The notes: generated from the sequence alone by a model not told the origin. A stretch of 64,000 nt of DNA from Mucilaginibacter xinganensis (GCF_002257585.1 NZ_CP022743.1:1612001-1676000), one strand, 5' to 3'. Shown: positions 41,558 through 51,884, counted from the first letter of the stretch. A program made the numbers and translations.

Positions 41558-42277
41558 CTAACCAACCAATTTCACCAACCTCTCCCCATCAAGTACAGGG
41601 ATGGCAGTTGTTATGTCAACCTGCAAACAAAATTCAATATCTTTTTCAATGCCGAGTGCTTTTAGCCGTTCGCTGTGGGACGTTTTTTTGAGATATTGAT
41701 TAATGTCGTTTTTGCCAACCTGGAAAAGATCGTTGGCAGCAATGGCCGCGTCATCGAGTTTAAGGCCCGTTTCTTTGAGCTGATCCACCACGGCACCGGC
41801 AAACAGGGTATCTTCCAGGTTGAAATTGTTTTTCCAGCCGGCGCATACCAGCAGGATGTTTTCGTCTTGTGTTTTTAGCCAGTTACATAAAGCCGTAAGG
41901 TTTAAAAATGAGCCGATAACTATTTTTTTAGCACTGCGCGATAAATGTAATGCATGGGTACCGTTTGTTGTTGTTAGTACAACGGTTTTGCCCTTAACTT
42001 TTTCCTTTGTGTACGAAAAAGGCGAATTGCCAAAATCAAATCCGTCAACTACTTTACCATCACGTTCCGCAGCGAGTAAATAATCAAATCCCATTTCGCG
42101 GTACGCAGCGCATTCTTCCACTTCAGATACGGGGATAATAGCAGCTGCGCCGTTTTCAATACCGAAGCAAATGGACGATGTTGCCCTGAAAATATCTATG
42201 ATCACAACGATATGATCCGCTACATTATAGAGGGGAATAAGAGATGGAGAAAGGCAAACGTTTAAATCACTGGTCAT
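41558..42277 (-). CDS. comB: 2-phosphosulfolactate phosphatase
   Basis: The 239-residue protein matches the ComB family: VVIIDIFRATSSICFGIENGAAAIIPV near residue 25 and KGKTVVLTTTNGTHAL near residue 90. ComB dephosphorylates 2-phosphosulfolactate to sulfolactate. In methanogens it serves coenzyme M synthesis; in Bacteroidota it may relate to sulfonate or sulfonolipid metabolism. No other gene of such a pathway is in the window. Located downstream of gcvT on the same strand with a 71-base gap containing an inverted repeat. Confidence 0.88.
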   Translation of the reverse strand: MTSDLNVCLSPSLIPLYNVADHIVVIIDIFRATSSICFGIENGAAAIIPVSEVEECAAYREMGFDYLLAAERDGKVVDGFDFGNSPFSYTKEKVKGKTVVLTTTNGTHALHLSRSAKKIVIGSFLNLTALCNWLKTQDENILLVCAGWKNNFNLEDTLFAGAVVDQLKETGLKLDDAAIAANDLFQVGKNDINQYLKKTSHSERLKALGIEKDIEFCLQVDITTAIPVLDGERLVKLVG

Positions 42278-42303
42278 TTTGCGTCATAAGGTAATTGGAT
42301 AAC

Positions 42304-42343
42304 GGGTTTGTCATTAGCCATAAATGACTAATGACAAATACCC
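42304..42343. repeat. Inverted repeat between gcvT and comB
   Basis: GGGTTTGTCATTAG (42304-42317) is complementary to CTAATGACAAATACCC (42328-42343) apart from a two-base bulge, with a 10-base loop. Confidence 0.7.
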
Positions 42344-42348
42344 AATGA

Positions 42349-43428
42349 CTATTTTGTAAAAGGCGGCTTTACAATTTTTGCTTTTATTTTATTATCGCGG
42401 ATGCTGATAAAGATCTCGGTGCCTTCTTTAGCAAATTCGTTTTTTACATAACCCATACCAATTGCTTTTTGCAATGACGGCGATTGCGTGCCCGAAGTTA
42501 CTTTGCCTATGTTATTGCCATCGGCGTCAACAATTTCATAGTCATGGCGGGGAATACCGCGGTCTATCATTTCAAAACCAACCAGCCTGCGTTTTATGCC
42601 GTCCTGCTTTTGCTGTTGTAATGCTGCCGAATTATTGAATTCTTTACTGAATTTGGTTACCCAGCCTAAGCCCGCTTCCAATGGCGAAGTGGTATCGTCA
42701 ATGTCATTCCCGTAAAGGCAAAAGCCCATTTCCAGGCGTAATGTATCACGTGCACCCAACCCAATTGGTTTGATGCCGAACGGCTTGCCTGCTTCAAAAA
42801 TTGCGTTCCAGATTTGTTCGGCGTTAGCATTTTCAAAATAGATCTCGAAACCACCCGCACCGGTATAACCGGTTGCCGATATCAATACATTGGGAACACC
42901 CGCGAAGGTCCCCTTTTTAAAAGTATAGTACTCCATTGAAGCCAGGTCAATATCGGTTAGGCTTTGCAATGCTGCCGAGGCTTTGGGACCCTGGATAGCA
43001 AGCAGGGAGGTGCGGTCCGAAATGTTTTTCATATCGGCACCCATGGTGTTGAACTTGGAGATCCAATCCCAGTCTTTATCAATATTTGATGCGTTAACTA
43101 CCAGCATGTAAGTTTTTTCGTCGATCCGGTAAACCAAAAGATCGTCAACTATACCACCATCCATGTTAGGCAGGCACGAGTACTGCACTTTACCATCGTA
43201 TAATTTTGAAGCATCATTACTGGTTACCTGCTGGATCAGCGCCAGCGCGTGGTCGCCCTTAATAATAAATTCGCCCATGTGGCTAACATCAAAAACGCCA
43301 ACTCCGTTACGCACGGTTTCGTGTTCAGCATTGATGCCGGCATATTGCACAGGCATATTGTAACCAGCGAACGGCACCATTTTAGCGCCTTCTTTTATAT
43401 GGATCTCGGTTAAAGCGGTATTTTTCAT
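42349..43428 (-). CDS. gcvT: Glycine cleavage system aminomethyltransferase (T protein)
   Basis: The 359-residue tetrahydrofolate-dependent enzyme begins with [25 protein letters not shown] and has [13 protein letters not shown], the folate-site [12 protein letters not shown] segment and [14 protein letters not shown]. It transfers the aminomethyl carbon from H protein to tetrahydrofolate. The H and P protein genes are not in the window. I saw no glycine-riboswitch-like structure in the upstream gap. Confidence 0.95.
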   Translation of the reverse strand: MKNTALTEIHIKEGAKMVPFAGYNMPVQYAGINAEHETVRNGVGVFDVSHMGEFIIKGDHALALIQQVTSNDASKLYDGKVQYSCLPNMDGGIVDDLLVYRIDEKTYMLVVNASNIDKDWDWISKFNTMGADMKNISDRTSLLAIQGPKASAALQSLTDIDLASMEYYTFKKGTFAGVPNVLISATGYTGAGGFEIYFENANAEQIWNAIFEAGKPFGIKPIGLGARDTLRLEMGFCLYGNDIDDTTSPLEAGLGWVTKFSKEFNNSAALQQQKQDGIKRRLVGFEMIDRGIPRHDYEIVDADGNNIGKVTSGTQSPSLQKAIGMGYVKNEFAKEGTEIFISIRDNKIKAKIVKPPFTK

Positions 43429-43645
43429 TAAAGCAATTTGTTTTTAAAGGGCAATGAAGCTAATGTAAGCCTGTGTCGGTATGTAGCTCGCGATGGTTTC
43501 ATTCCTCAATTAATAAGCGGCAAAAATAACACGATTTATGGACTTTAGAGATTTTTATTCCCTTTCCTCTATTCGGAGTCAAATATGCATAGTGAAATAT
43601 TTGCAGAGCACGTAACCAAAATGGTTATGATGCGTCATAGTCTAT

Positions 43646-45036
43646 ATGAAACAGGCTTTTAAAACATTCTTTTTATTAAGTACAATACTTATTTCGACCA
43701 TAGATAACCTTAAAGCTCAGGAAAATAAAGTTGCTGAAATTGATTCCCTTATCAAAAGTGCAAACCGGCTGGGACTTTTTAACGGGAATGTTTTAGTAGC
43801 CGATAACAATCATATTATTTATAAAACAGCAATTGGTTTTGCAGATGCTTCAAAAAAAACAGGACTGACTGAAAGTTATCGTTTTCATATTGGCTCAATA
43901 GCTAAGGAATTTAACGCTGTCGGAATAATGATATTACAAGAGCAAGGAAAGCTAAGCCTGGATGATAGGATATCAAAATACCTGCCTGGCTTGCCGGAAT
44001 GGGCCGGAAAGATCAGCATTAAAAACCTGATGCAATACACAAGTGGACTACCTGATGTTAAATGGGCCACCGTTAAGAATGATGCGGATAACATGGCCGA
44101 TCTTAAAAAGCTGGACAAGCTTAATTTTGAGCCGGGCACCGATTATAATTATAACAATAACAATGTTTTTTTGCAGCGGAGGATAATTGAGAAAGTAAGC
44201 GGATTAACATTTAACCAGTTTGTGCAGCAAAAAATTCTAAAGCCATGCGGCATGGACACGGCTATAATCGATCCGACGGATGCCGACGTTCTAATAGCTA
44301 AAGGATATAACGATGCCTACCAGCAGGATTCTTTAACAGTGCCAATATCCGGGTGGACCTGCCTTACCCTTGCCGACTTTTACAAGTGGGCCAATTGTAT
44401 CTCAACCTTTAAACTAATTACACCTGCATCTACCAGGCAAATTCTTTATCCCGTGGGGCCAAACAAACAGGCCGGGCTTGGCGGAGGGAGTATGGATGGT
44501 GATAAGCTGGCAACCCATATACACGATGGCTCAAGCCGTAATTATCAGGCTTTGCTAACTGATAATGCGCTAAAAGGCAGGGTGGTTATAGTGATGACCA
44601 ATAACAAGCAAGGTAATGTATATGACATAAACCGTGCGATACAGGCTATTTTGGATGGAAAGCCATATTGTCAGCTTAGAAAATCAATTTTGAAATACTA
44701 TCAGCAGGCACTGGATACACTGAACGGCGGGCAGATAATTTCTTTCTATAACAATTTAAAACCAGGCATGCACATGAATACGGCTTTGATAATGAATCGG
44801 CATTAAACGAAATAGGCTATTTTTTAATGCACAAAAACAAGGTGAACGATGCTATAACTGTTTTTGAATTTAATACCCTTTTGTTTCCGGGTTCGGGCAA
44901 CGTTTTTGATAGTTTGGGTGAGGCCTATTATAAACAGGGAGACAAGCAAAGGTCGCTTTTTAGTTATAAACGCTCATTAGAACTGGACCCGGCAAATGAC
45001 AATGCAAAGAATATTATTGCTGAATTGCAGAAGTAA
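43646..45036 (+). pseudogene. Serine hydrolase (beta-lactamase/PBP4*-like) with C-terminal TPR, split by a frameshift
   Basis: The first frame (43646-44806) encodes a signal peptide and a class C beta-lactamase-like domain with SxxK in HIGSIAKEFN, a YNYNNN motif and a HIHDGSSRNYQA segment. It then ends in an unrelated tail. The neighbouring frame continues the family's usual ending: EYGFDNESALNEIGYFL, then TPR-like ITVFEFNTLLFPGSGNVFDSLGEAYYKQGDKQ and SYKRSLELDPAND, to a stop at 45036. One extra base near 44758-44763 (AAAACC run) would rejoin them. Intact relatives are secreted peptidases or esterases. Either a recent pseudogene or a sequencing error; the truncated protein may still fold. Confidence 0.75.
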
Positions 45037-45048
45037 AGGACGTAAAAT

Positions 45049-46248
45049 TCAAACCACGCTTTCGTAAAATTCAACCAGTTTTTTAGTGACGTGATTTACA
45101 TTGTGCTGCTCTTCCATCAGTTTTCGGGCATTAATACCTACATTTTTGCAATAATCTTCGTCAGTAATACAAAGCTTAATGGCATCGTAAAATTCATCGT
45201 AGTTGTTGGCTATCAGTATGTTTACGCCATCTTCATAGTTGATGCCTTCGGCACCCAGCGAAGTTGAAATGATGCATTTTTGCATAGCCATACCTTCAAC
45301 AATTTTTACGCGCATGCCCCCGCTTGATAGCAGCGGCACAATCATAATTGATTTGCTGTTTACAAATTCCAGTGCATCGTCAACTTCGCCCTGGATAAAG
45401 ATCTTACCCATTACATCGTAGTCATCAAATCGGTCCGGAATATCGTTACCCGCTACGTAAAATTTAACCCGCAGTTCGCCGTCAGTAAGGTCTTTACTGA
45501 AATTGTCGAGGAACCACTCAATCCCTTCGCGATTTGGCAGCCAGTCCAGTGATCCTAAAAAGAATAAGCTGGGAAATTCCGTTTTGTTAAAATCAGGGCT
45601 GTAATGATCAAGGTTTATCCCGACAGGCAGTATTTCAATTGGGATTTTGGTTCCATATTCAAGCAAGGTGCTTTTATCCTGTTGGGTAAATACCGCAATG
45701 CCGTCAAAGTTATTAAGCTGCTGCAGCTCATAGTTTTTAATCCGTTTGGCGTGCATCTTAAGGTAAGATTTTTTAAACGGATCAGATTTCTGTTCAGAAA
45801 GCCGCTGCCAGATCTGGTTTTCGACATTGTGCGAGCGGTAGATCAGTTTGGCCTTTGAAACCTTGCGTACTGCAGACAGGTAAAGGGAAACCATGAGCCC
45901 CTCGAACTGGATAATGTCATAATCCTTTATAAGCAACTCGCGGATGAGCAGGCGTTCAAATTCCTGGTCAAAATATTTATCGATATTAAAAGAGGTTTTG
46001 CTGAAAAGGTTCACGGCAACATCAAATACCGATACGGTGGTATCAATGTCAAATACCCTGTACTTTATTTTTGAGAGCAGATCTTTATCATCATCGGTAG
46101 TTTCGTGGTGATATTTTTTTGCATTAAGCGCCACCAATGAAACCTCGTGCCCAAGGTTAACCAACCCGCGGATGGTATTACACACCACAATGGAGTAACC
46201 ACCGTTTTGAGGAAACGGGACGCGATATGTTAAAATAAGGATTCTCAA
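45049..46248 (-). CDS. Glycosyltransferase family 4-type protein
   Basis: The 399-residue GT-B enzyme starts RILILTYRVPFPQNGGYSIVV (glycine-rich N-terminal loop) and has a C-terminal Rossmann domain with FFLGSLDWLPNREGIEWFLDNF and IVPLLSSGGMRVKIVEGMAMQKCIISTSLGAEGI, the nucleotide-sugar binding region. Product polysaccharide is unknown. It is 12 bases from the end of the converging serine-hydrolase gene. Confidence 0.88.
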   Translation of the reverse strand: MRILILTYRVPFPQNGGYSIVVCNTIRGLVNLGHEVSLVALNAKKYHHETTDDDKDLLSKIKYRVFDIDTTVSVFDVAVNLFSKTSFNIDKYFDQEFERLLIRELLIKDYDIIQFEGLMVSLYLSAVRKVSKAKLIYRSHNVENQIWQRLSEQKSDPFKKSYLKMHAKRIKNYELQQLNNFDGIAVFTQQDKSTLLEYGTKIPIEILPVGINLDHYSPDFNKTEFPSLFFLGSLDWLPNREGIEWFLDNFSKDLTDGELRVKFYVAGNDIPDRFDDYDVMGKIFIQGEVDDALEFVNSKSIMIVPLLSSGGMRVKIVEGMAMQKCIISTSLGAEGINYEDGVNILIANNYDEFYDAIKLCITDEDYCKNVGINARKLMEEQHNVNHVTKKLVEFYESVV

Positions 46249-46436
46249 TGGTTTACCGGGTTTTTAACAAAAATATAAAAATTGAGGGATTGGAAAGGGT
46301 GAAAAAAGCGTGCGCGTTCTTTTTTTGAAGAAAATTACGATAAATGAATTTTAATGTGTTTGCGAGCCATGGGGCAGGTTCACAGCGGGCCAACGCAAAA
46401 AGTATGTTGCACTAACGTGTAGTGTTATGCAATATG

Positions 46437-47033
46437 CTAAAATATCTGCAATTGCGGGTCAGTTACCCTGAAGGTACGGCGGTGGTAGGGGGTATAGCCA
46501 ATCTTCATTACTGTTTCGCGGTGTTTTATAGTGGGATAGCCTTTGTTTTTATGCCAGTCGTATTCCGGGTGCTCGGCAGCTATTTGTTTCATGTAGTCGT
46601 CGCGGTAGGTTTTAGCCAGGATGGATGCGGCGGCAATGCTGAAATATTTGGCGTCGCCCTCCACAATGCATTGATGTGGAATATTCTGATATTTATTAAA
46701 CCGGTTTCCGTCAATAATTAAAAACTGAGGGCTTAAATGTAATTTTTCTATTGCCCGGTGCATGGCTAAAAAAGAAGCATTCAGGATGTTTATGGCATCA
46801 ATTTCTACATTATCAACAATACCTACTGCATGTGCAATGGCATTTTGTTCAATTTCAATCCGGAGCTGGTACCTAATTTCTTCGGTTAGCTGTTTGGAGT
46901 CGTTGAGCAGGTGGTGTTCAAAGTCGTCAGGCAGGATTACAGCAGCAGCAAAAACCGGCCCTGCAAGGCAACCGCGTCCGGCTTCATCACAGCCGGCTTC
47001 CAGGTATTCAAATTGATAGCGGGGTAAAAGCAT
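46437..47033 (-). CDS. rnhB: Ribonuclease HII
   Basis: The 198-residue nuclease has the active-site motif [22 protein letters not shown] (DEAGRG), then DSKQL, and the IIDGNRF and [14 protein letters not shown] motifs. It removes ribonucleotides from RNA-DNA hybrids. It stands alone with 187 bases before the upstream glycosyltransferase end and 157 bases on the other side. Confidence 0.95.
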   Translation of the reverse strand: MLLPRYQFEYLEAGCDEAGRGCLAGPVFAAAVILPDDFEHHLLNDSKQLTEEIRYQLRIEIEQNAIAHAVGIVDNVEIDAINILNASFLAMHRAIEKLHLSPQFLIIDGNRFNKYQNIPHQCIVEGDAKYFSIAAASILAKTYRDDYMKQIAAEHPEYDWHKNKGYPTIKHRETVMKIGYTPYHRRTFRVTDPQLQIF

Positions 47034-47190
47034 TTAGTGTTAAAAACGTTGTACTAGTGGTAGTTGTTGCGGGTGTTGATAAAAGTATTATCCGATGTAA
47101 ATATAAGTTTGGCCCAACTTTGCGAGGTCGTTTTTTTAACTGAACCGGGGCATTACCTCAACTTTAGCTATAAAGTTAATTTTCATTTGC

Positions 47191-48426
47191 CTAAAAAATC
47201 CTGAGACTCAGCAGAGTTACGTCATCAATGGGTTTCCCTTTGATGACCCTGTTGATGTGGTCCATCAGCAGCTCATTAAAATCATTGGGTGTTTGGTGGC
47301 CATGAGCCTTTATAAATTCGATCAGGTTTTCTTCTTTCCAGTTTTTGTTGCTTTGCTGGTGGTCCATCAGGCCATCTGTATAGTTAACTATCATGGTGCC
47401 CGGCTCAATGTCAACCTCTCCCTGGTTGATGAATGGAAGGTCATCAAAAACACCTATCATGGTGCTGCCCAGCTTTAGTGTTATGGCCTCGTTTTGCGAG
47501 AATAATACGGTGGCGTTATGGCCGGCGTTAATGTAAGTAAGTTTGCGGGTTTTTTCATTGTATTTAGCAAGGAACAAGGTAATAAACCGCTCGCCTTTGG
47601 TGTTATTGATCACAACTTTGTTTAGCCTGTCCACAATGGTGGTTAAATCATCTTCCACAACCGACCACGCGCGCAAACTCGCCTGGAAGTTGGCCATTAA
47701 CAGGGCAGCAGAAATTCCTTTACCTGATACATCGGCAATACACCATAAAAACTCATGTTCGTTAAGGCGGATAAAATCAAAGTAATCGCCACCTATATTT
47801 TGATGAGGGATGTAGCGTGCGCTAACTTCTACGCTGGTATCTTTATATGCTTTGATAGGGATCAGCATATTTTGCACCTCCACAGCCAATTCCATTTCGC
47901 GCTGAAACCGTTCTGATAGTAGCCGTTCTTTAAAAAGCCTTTTGTTTTCAAGCGCAACAACAATAACATTTATTACCGTTTGAATAAAGTTGAGATCGTT
48001 GTTAAGCAATTCGCTTGACGGATTAAAATCGCCTATAAGGGCAAACGCAAGTGCTTTCTTTTTATGGTAAATGGGGATAAAGTAGTCGTACTTACGCAGC
48101 ACCTCGTCATCATGATTGGATATTGGAGTGGGCCATTTGAATTTTTTTAATTTAAAACAGGCTGTATGCAGGGTGCCAACAGGCTCAATATCACCCCCAT
48201 ATTTGGAAATTAAAATATAACTTCCGTCTCTTTCAATAAGAAAACGGAGTTTACCAACCTGCAGGTAGCTTTTTAAAATTACCTGCAACATTTGAATTAG
48301 GGTAGGGGTAGCGGTATCTTTATTGATAGCCTGGGTTACTTCAAGCAAGGCATTTAATTCCGTTTGCCTTTTAAGCAATAATCGTATTAATTCGTCTTCA
48401 GCTGAAATTTCGTCAATATTATGCAT
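47191..48426 (-). CDS. PP2C-type (SpoIIE-like) serine phosphatase with GAF-like sensor
   Basis: The 411-residue protein has an N-terminal helical segment, a GAF-like domain (about residues 30-165), a connecting coiled coil (SERFQREMELAVEVQNMLIP) and a SpoIIE/PP2C phosphatase domain (about 200-411). The metal-site motifs are IGGDYFDFI, CIADVSGKGISAALLMANFQASL and YTDGLMDHQQ. Such RsbU-like enzymes dephosphorylate anti-anti-sigma factors. No STAS-only or anti-sigma gene is adjacent, so its target is unknown. Confidence 0.88.
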   Translation of the reverse strand: MHNIDEISAEDELIRLLLKRQTELNALLEVTQAINKDTATPTLIQMLQVILKSYLQVGKLRFLIERDGSYILISKYGGDIEPVGTLHTACFKLKKFKWPTPISNHDDEVLRKYDYFIPIYHKKKALAFALIGDFNPSSELLNNDLNFIQTVINVIVVALENKRLFKERLLSERFQREMELAVEVQNMLIPIKAYKDTSVEVSARYIPHQNIGGDYFDFIRLNEHEFLWCIADVSGKGISAALLMANFQASLRAWSVVEDDLTTIVDRLNKVVINNTKGERFITLFLAKYNEKTRKLTYINAGHNATVLFSQNEAITLKLGSTMIGVFDDLPFINQGEVDIEPGTMIVNYTDGLMDHQQSNKNWKEENLIEFIKAHGHQTPNDFNELLMDHINRVIKGKPIDDVTLLSLRIF

Positions 48427-48467
48427 TAGTTAAATTAGAAAGGCTGCCTAAAATAAAGATATTTTTT

Positions 48468-49571
48468 TTAAAACCGGGTACTTTGTGATTTTATATCAAA
48501 AGCGTCTCTTAAACCAACAGTTACCAGGTTGAACGCATAAACCAAAAACATAATTGCCAGGCCCGGGATTACCGCGAGATACGCCGAGTCCATCACAATG
48601 TAGCCATAGTGCTCTTTGATCATGCTGCCCCAGGTTGGCATTGGCGGCTGCGCTCCAAAACCAAGGAAGCTTAACCCTGCCTCGAGCAGGATAGCCGATG
48701 CAAAGTTCGATGAAGCCAGTACCAATATCGGGCCAATTATGTTTGGTAAAATATGCCGGGTGATAATTCGGGTATTGTTGAAACCCAAGGCTCGGGCGGC
48801 CTCAATGTATTCAACCTGTTTTAAACTTAGTACCTGTCCGCGTACCAGCCGGGCTACCTCAACCCACATAGAGAGGCCCACAGCTATGAAGATTTGCCAG
48901 AGGCCTTTACCCAGGGCAAATGATATGGCTATTACCAGCAACAGGGCGGGTAACGCCCACAGAATGTTCATCAACCAGCTTAAGGCGGCATCAATCCATC
49001 CGCCAAAATAGCCCGCTATGGCCCCAATCGTTACCCCAAGCAGCATACTGATAATAACCGACATTAAACCTACCGCCAACGATACCCGGGTGCCTAAAAT
49101 AAGCCTGCTTAACAGGTCGCGTCCGTAAATATCTGTACCTAAAATAAATTTCTTGCGGATAATTGCAGCGGAGGGCCCATGTTTGGCGTGAGGTAATTTA
49201 TAGGCCTTTTTTTCCGGTTTATCTTCGGCGCCAATATATTCATTTACAAATACCGAGTCTTTAGTAAAGCGGTAACCCGTAATCGGGATCTCGCGGTAAA
49301 ACGATGGCTGCCCGAAAAGCATTTTTGTAAAAATATTAACCGTGTCCACAGGCTCATCTTTACGCAGGCGCAGGATCATAAACTCCGAGCCCGGCTTTTT
49401 GATGCTCAGCTGAATGATCATGTTATTGGCTTTCGGTGTTGAATCGGGCATAATAAGATAGCCCAGTATGGCAACAAGCAGGGTAATTATAATTAGTGCG
49501 AGCCCTGCAACGGCAATTTTATTGCGTTTAAATATTTTCCAGGTGCGCTGTGAGGGGCTAAGATCAGTCAA
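48468..49571 (-). CDS. ABC transporter permease, DppC/OppC family
   Basis: The 367-residue permease has an OppC N-terminal helix (RNKIAVAGLALIIITLLVAILGYLI), an unusually long external segment of about 100 residues between the first and second helices, then about five helices. The ATPase-contact EAA loop is seen in EYIEAARALGFNNTRIITRHILPNIIGPILVLA. It should transport peptides or nickel-like substrates, but no DppB, ATPase or binding protein gene is adjacent. Confidence 0.85.
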   Translation of the reverse strand: MTDLSPSQRTWKIFKRNKIAVAGLALIIITLLVAILGYLIMPDSTPKANNMIIQLSIKKPGSEFMILRLRKDEPVDTVNIFTKMLFGQPSFYREIPITGYRFTKDSVFVNEYIGAEDKPEKKAYKLPHAKHGPSAAIIRKKFILGTDIYGRDLLSRLILGTRVSLAVGLMSVIISMLLGVTIGAIAGYFGGWIDAALSWLMNILWALPALLLVIAISFALGKGLWQIFIAVGLSMWVEVARLVRGQVLSLKQVEYIEAARALGFNNTRIITRHILPNIIGPILVLASSNFASAILLEAGLSFLGFGAQPPMPTWGSMIKEHYGYIVMDSAYLAVIPGLAIMFLVYAFNLVTVGLRDAFDIKSQSTRF

Positions 49572-49606
49572 TTAAAGTTAATATTGCTTTGGCTAAAGAT
49601 AGTGAG

Positions 49607-49752
49607 TAGTTGACTAAGTTGATTAGGTGAGTGGTTGATTAAGTTAATTTATTGCAGGTGTTGGGTGGTTTATGATGAGATCTGACTTAGAAATGATAAT
49701 TAATAAGTGTACTCCACACTTAACTCAATCAACCCAATCCAGCTTAATTACC
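49607..49752. repeat. Long word-repeat element
   Basis: GTTGATTAAGTTAA at about 49636-49649 is nearly complementary to TTAACTCAATCAAC at about 49720-49733. AGTTGACT, AAGTTGATTAGG and ACTCAATCAACCCAATCC are variants of the same words. It lies between the permease start and the end of the GT2 gene. Confidence 0.6.
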
Positions 49753-49763
49753 CCAAACCATAC

Positions 49764-50894
49764 CTAACGCACCATCCTCCCCTTCCAGTGATATTTGCCC
49801 TTATTGCCCAGCATTCCGATATAAACAAAGTACACAAAATAGAGTGGAATAGAGACAGGCAGCACCATTATCAATTTGAGCCGCTTAAAAAATAGGGTTA
49901 CGGGTACCAGTAGCGCAAGCTCCGCTAAAAACACAATAAGATACTGGATAGCTGAAACAACCAGGTAATTACTATCATAAAGGCCATAGCACAGGTTTGC
50001 CAGTACTGATAAATTGAACAGCCATAAACCTACCACCAGGGCTACCACTTTTTTGTCTTTATATTTTACAGATTTTGAGGCCCAGCGGCGCCTTTGCTGT
50101 AAGAAGCTGGACAGGTTGTGTTTGGCGTGGGTAAATACAACAGCATCATACCATTTTAAAAAGCCTATTTTACCGGGATAGCGTGCAGCTACTTTTTGCA
50201 GCAATAACTCATCATCGCCTGAGGCCAGGTCATCAATGCCCTTAAAGCCGCCAACTTCGTAAAATATATCCTTGCGGTAAGCCAGGTTGGCACCGTTGCA
50301 GGTAGATGCATGGCCATTGCCTATAAAGGCCCCGCCTGTGGCAATAAGTGAATAAAACTCCAGCGCCTGCATGCGCTCAAATAACGACTGCTCTTCAAAA
50401 TAGCTCACCGGCGAGGAGATCATGTAAGGCTGTTCGGCTTCATAATAACCTACTATTGATGAAAGCCATTTGCTGCCCATGCGGCAATCGGCATCGGTAG
50501 CCACCATCAGTTCGCCGGTTGATAATTTGATGGCTTCGGCTATAGCCTTTTTTTTGTAGGAGTTGAGCGGCTGATCCTCGTTCATCTGTAGTAGCTTTAC
50601 ACCGCTGCCGGCGTAACTGCTGATGATCTGCGAAGTATTGTCGGTGGAGTGATCATCTGCTATGATAATTTCTAAAAGGTGTTTGGGATAATCTTGTGCT
50701 AAAATATCATTTATGGTTAGGTGGATACTTTCTGCCTCGTTACGTGCAGCTATCATCACGGTAACTTTTGTGGTAAAGCCCGAAGGTTTTATTGTTGGGC
50801 GTTTGATATTATTCCACCCGATAATAAGGAAGGCCACCACGCACAGGAACAAGCCTGTAAGCAGGAAGGATATGGTACTAAGAATTACGATCAA
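49764..50894 (-). CDS. Membrane glycosyltransferase family 2 protein
   Basis: The 376-residue protein has a helix at residues 5-27, then a GT-A domain with VTVMIAARNEAESIHLTINDILAQDYPKHLLEIIIADDHSTDNT, the DxD-like VATDADCRMG and the QQRRRWASK motif (Q/RxxRW), and a C-terminal block of three helices. This is the cellulose-synthase-like processive or lipid-linked type. It overlaps the upstream flippase gene by 17 bases. Confidence 0.9.
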   Translation of the reverse strand: MIVILSTISFLLTGLFLCVVAFLIIGWNNIKRPTIKPSGFTTKVTVMIAARNEAESIHLTINDILAQDYPKHLLEIIIADDHSTDNTSQIISSYAGSGVKLLQMNEDQPLNSYKKKAIAEAIKLSTGELMVATDADCRMGSKWLSSIVGYYEAEQPYMISSPVSYFEEQSLFERMQALEFYSLIATGGAFIGNGHASTCNGANLAYRKDIFYEVGGFKGIDDLASGDDELLLQKVAARYPGKIGFLKWYDAVVFTHAKHNLSSFLQQRRRWASKSVKYKDKKVVALVVGLWLFNLSVLANLCYGLYDSNYLVVSAIQYLIVFLAELALLVPVTLFFKRLKLIMVLPVSIPLYFVYFVYIGMLGNKGKYHWKGRMVR

Positions 50895-51852
50895 AGAATT
50901 TCAATTTAAAGACAAATATAGACCCTAAAATGGCGGGAATAATCAAATTAATAATATAGATAAGCGATACTGCTACTACTATGGCTATTTGCTGATCAGT
51001 TATATAACCAAACAGTTTGTCGGCAGTAATGCTTCTTACGCCGATGTCAACCACATCGAGGGACGGAATTGCTGATTGTATAAAGAAAAAGACAAACATC
51101 ACCAGCGACAGCTCATAAAGCGGGATCTGCGGGATAAGCAAATGTATGATTAGGTAATACTGAAAAGTAAATGTGCAAAACCGGGCCAGGCAAAACCACA
51201 TAATATTTAACAGCTGGCTGGTTTTATAGGTGCCCATGATATCAAAAAACCGATGATACTTGTGAAGGAACCTGATCCTGTTAAGCAGCGACACCATCCA
51301 TTTAATATTGAAATAAAAGGTAAGCATTGTTGCCATAAATACTGCGGCAACCACCACTACACACAGCATGATCCAGTCGGCGGGATGAATAAACATATAC
51401 AGGAACCACACCGAAGCTGCTGCCCCTAACACGTTGGTGATCACATTTTGCCCGAAAGAGCCCACGGCCATAGCAAATACGCCATGAATGCGTTTGCGGT
51501 TTGGCAAAAACATTACGCGGCCGCCATACTCGCCAATTCGGTTTGGGGTAAATACCGCCCAGGTTAAACCGCAAAATACGGATTCAATAGCCTTCCAAAC
51601 AGACATGGGGGATAACCTGCGCGTTAAGTGCCACCATTTTAACGACTCGAGCACCCAGTTAAGCGCCATCAGCAACACTACGCAAACCATGGTGAAAACC
51701 ACTTTGTTGTAGGTAACATGCGCTACCAGGCCCCGGAATTTATGCAGGTTATCATTATTTTTAATGATACGGTGATAAATAAACCAGAACGCGAGGACTA
51801 AAATGCCAAGTTTGAGCAGGTAGGAAAATAATTTTTTAGCGCGGGCAGTCAA
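50878..51852 (-). CDS. Flippase-like (LPG synthase transmembrane domain, UPF0104) membrane protein
   Basis: The 324-residue protein has about eight hydrophobic segments in the pattern of the lysylphosphatidylglycerol-synthase membrane domain family: NWVLESLKWWHLTRRLSPMSVWKAIESVFCGLTWAVFTPNRIGEYGGRVMFL is characteristic, and IPSLDVVDIGVR near the end. The family is linked to lipid or glycolipid flipping. Its stop lies inside the GT2 gene (17-base overlap), so the two are translationally coupled. Confidence 0.85.
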   Translation of the reverse strand: MTARAKKLFSYLLKLGILVLAFWFIYHRIIKNNDNLHKFRGLVAHVTYNKVVFTMVCVVLLMALNWVLESLKWWHLTRRLSPMSVWKAIESVFCGLTWAVFTPNRIGEYGGRVMFLPNRKRIHGVFAMAVGSFGQNVITNVLGAAASVWFLYMFIHPADWIMLCVVVVAAVFMATMLTFYFNIKWMVSLLNRIRFLHKYHRFFDIMGTYKTSQLLNIMWFCLARFCTFTFQYYLIIHLLIPQIPLYELSLVMFVFFFIQSAIPSLDVVDIGVRSITADKLFGYITDQQIAIVVAVSLIYIINLIIPAILGSIFVFKLKFFDRNS

Positions 51853-51884
51853 AAGCAGGATAATTTGTGCAATGTTACGAAAAA

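Noticed and set aside
43429..43645. Glycine riboswitch ahead of gcvT
   Set aside because: No glycine-aptamer-like paired core seen in the gap; only A/T-rich sequence and short hairpins.
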